A stretch of DNA of 64,000 bases, taken from assembly GCF_021608185.1 (NCBI RefSeq), contig NZ_JAKIHN010000007.1, positions 140,054 through 204,053 of the forward strand, in the 5' to 3' direction. Positions 62,605-64,000 of the stretch are shown one piece after another. Positions within the stretch are counted from its first letter, which is position 1, and every line of letters starts with the position of its first letter. Below the pieces are notes generated by a model. The model saw only the letters and a program-made list of their open reading frames with translations, was not told the DNA's origin and did no database searches. This DNA is from Flavobacterium anseongense. Its GTDB lineage: Bacteria > Bacteroidota > Bacteroidia > Flavobacteriales > Flavobacteriaceae. The position numbers and the translations under genes were made by a program.

Positions 62605-64000
62605 TTATCTAGTAAGGTATAAGTATCCGTCTTTGTTTATAGTTTGCGAACCATCAGTCCATTGGATGATATAGAAATACGTTCCCGTTGGTAAATCAGC
62701 TGATTTGTTGATAGTTGTTCTTCCTTCGGAAACACCTTCAAATTTTCTGGTACTGTTGTCATAGTTTTTGGTTTCATAAACTAAAACTCCCCAGCGGTTA
62801 TATATCTCAACCGAATTTGGTAAGTGACAATCTTGACCAATGTTATCAATTTGAAACCATTCATTTATACCGTCATTATTTGGAGTAAATGCATTGTGAA
62901 TGATTACAGTGTCACAACCTGCAACAGCACATAATTCAACAGGCACAGTTACCTCTACTTTTTGAGGGCAAGTATTTTGATGGTTATAAGTATAGCTGAA
63001 TACATAATCCGCTTCCGGCACTTGATATGCATTGAATATTGAACCATTGAATGTTCCAACATTACTTTCATTTACCCAAGTTCCTCCGGCAGGAGTACCA
63101 GTTGGTAAATAATTACTCAAATCCCAAGTTGCAGTTTCACTGTCATTACATATTTGATCACTTACAGTTACTTCAATTACAGGATTAGTGATTACATTAA
63201 TCAACTGTTGGAACTCTCTTGTATTTCCACAAACATCAGTTACAGTCCAAGTTCTTGTAATAGTGTAAACACCATTTACAACAGTAGATGTAGTTATGCT
63301 CGGTACTGGAGTAACAATGGTTCCTGTACAATTATCAGTAAATTGAAGAACAGGTACGTCAGGAATTACATCACAGGTATTAATTGGAGTTTCAATAGTT
63401 CCAACTAATTCTGGAGCAACTGTATCAGAAACAGTAATTGTTTGCGTTCCTGAAACTGAATTTCCACATGCATCAGTAGCTGTCCAAGTTCTTACTATTT
63501 GATAATTAGAAGGACAGTTTCCTTGTAAAATGTTTTCAGTCATACTTACTGTTGCAGCTCCACAGTTGTCAGTTGCTGTTAATACAGCCGGATTAGGAAT
63601 ATTATCACATGAAGCAGTAGTATTTACCGGAATGCTTTCATTAAAAGTTGGAGCAATTGTATCACCAACAGCAATTGTTTGTGAAACTGAGGACGTATTG
63701 TTACACGCATCAGTAAATGTCCATGTTCTAGTTATAGTGAATGAATTAGCACAATTTCCTTGAACAATTGAATCAACACCTTGGACTGTTATAGAACCTG
63801 AACAATTGTCAACAGCAGTAAGCGAAATCATCGCAGGAACTTCACCTACACAGGTTGCAGTTATTGATGCTGGTGCTTCTGGAGTTAAAGGAGCTTGATC
63901 ATCTATTACAGTAATGGTTTGTGATACTGAAGAAGAGTTATTACAAGCATCAGTGAATGTCCAAGTTCTGATTACTGTGAATGAGTTAGGACAGTTGCCT
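62605..64000 (-). CDS. T9SS type B adhesin of triplet 3, C-terminal part (cut by window edge)
   Basis: The frame is open from its stop to the right edge, so the N-terminus lies outside; the ATG at 63831 is internal to a repeat. About 465 residues are visible. There are HYR-like repeats of roughly 80 residues (RTWTFTDACNN, SQTITV, DTIAPTF, then RTWTATDACGNSVSGTQTITV), a domain with VTDVCGNTREFQQL and a linker ending VELCAVAGCDTVIIHNAF. A type B sorting domain follows ([17 protein letters not shown] ... [13 protein letters not shown] ... [12 protein letters not shown] ... DGYLYLTR). The C-terminal domain is very close to that of the triplet 2 adhesin, while the repeats belong to a different subtype, so the two adhesins probably bind different targets. 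Confidence 0.9.
   Translation of the reverse strand, partial: GNCPNSFTVIRTWTFTDACNNSSSVSQTITVIDDQAPLTPEAPASITATCVGEVPAMISLTAVDNCSGSITVQGVDSIVQGNCANSFTITRTWTFTDACNNTSSVSQTIAVGDTIAPTFNESIPVNTTASCDNIPNPAVLTATDNCGAATVSMTENILQGNCPSNYQIVRTWTATDACGNSVSGTQTITVSDTVAPELVGTIETPINTCDVIPDVPVLQFTDNCTGTIVTPVPSITTSTVVNGVYTITRTWTVTDVCGNTREFQQLINVITNPVIEVTVSDQICNDSETATWDLSNYLPTGTPAGGTWVNESNVGTFNGSIFNAYQVPEADYVFSYTYNHQNTCPQKVEVTVPVELCAVAGCDTVIIHNAFTPNNDGINEWFQIDNIGQDCHLPNSVEIYNRWGVLVYETKNYDNSTRKFEGVSEGRTTINKSADLPTGTYFYIIQWTDGSQTINKDGYLYLTR

Overview
The window looks like chromosomal DNA of a Flavobacterium-like member of the Bacteroidota. It is AT-rich. It has type IX secretion (T9SS) cargo with both type A and type B C-terminal sorting domains, PorP/SprF proteins, PorE-like OmpA proteins, and many promoters of the TTG / TAnnTTTG type used by this phylum. 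No rRNA, tRNA, CRISPR array, transposase or prophage gene was found.

Layout. 1-9.4 kb: the 3' end of tilS overlapping dsbD, a tandem pair of lipoprotein paralogues, a small membrane protein and a UvrD/PcrA helicase. 9.4-16.6 kb: housekeeping genes (YciO-type protein, OmpA-like lipoprotein, glycosyltransferase, HsdR-N-like protein, holA, zinc alcohol dehydrogenase, secreted amidohydrolase, small membrane protein). 16.7-35.2 kb: a cell-surface island with a 2533-residue T9SS type B protein, a divergent operon (type B adhesin, PorP/SprF, PorE-like OmpA protein) and a 1565-residue type A T9SS protein. 35.4-46.5 kb: ettA, a TPR hybrid histidine kinase, a DEAD-box helicase, hutG, a coiled-coil membrane protein, hutI, corA and nhaA. 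46.5-64 kb: two further adhesin-PorP-PorE-like triplets in tandem on the minus strand. One has a 3294-residue adhesin; the adhesin of the other runs off the right edge.

How the genes fit together. The adhesins carry Sec signal peptides and gliding-associated type B C-terminal domains. Each of three is followed by its own PorP/SprF protein, and by a TPR / beta-propeller / carboxypeptidase-regulatory / OmpA protein built like PorE, which anchors T9SS assemblies to peptidoglycan. This suggests a duplicated, self-contained surface-display module. The adhesins are built from exactly periodic repeats (258, 264 and 246 bp). The 264- and 246-bp repeats have four cysteines per unit, so oxidative folding should matter; dsbD lies in the same window.

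The strongest new signal is a set of near-identical palindromes (core AATCGATT, LacI-family-like pattern). Three sit directly on TAnnTTTG promoter elements in the divergent spacer at 24.3-24.66 kb, and a fourth lies upstream of the type A secreted protein at 30.4 kb. They predict one local regulon for the surface proteins, controlled by a regulator not encoded here. Other points of interest are a hairpin conserved between adhesin and porP in both minus-strand triplets, a 197-bp identical block between two PorE-like genes suggesting gene conversion, 20-bp inverted repeats around the HsdR-N gene, and spacers made of short inverted or tandem words.
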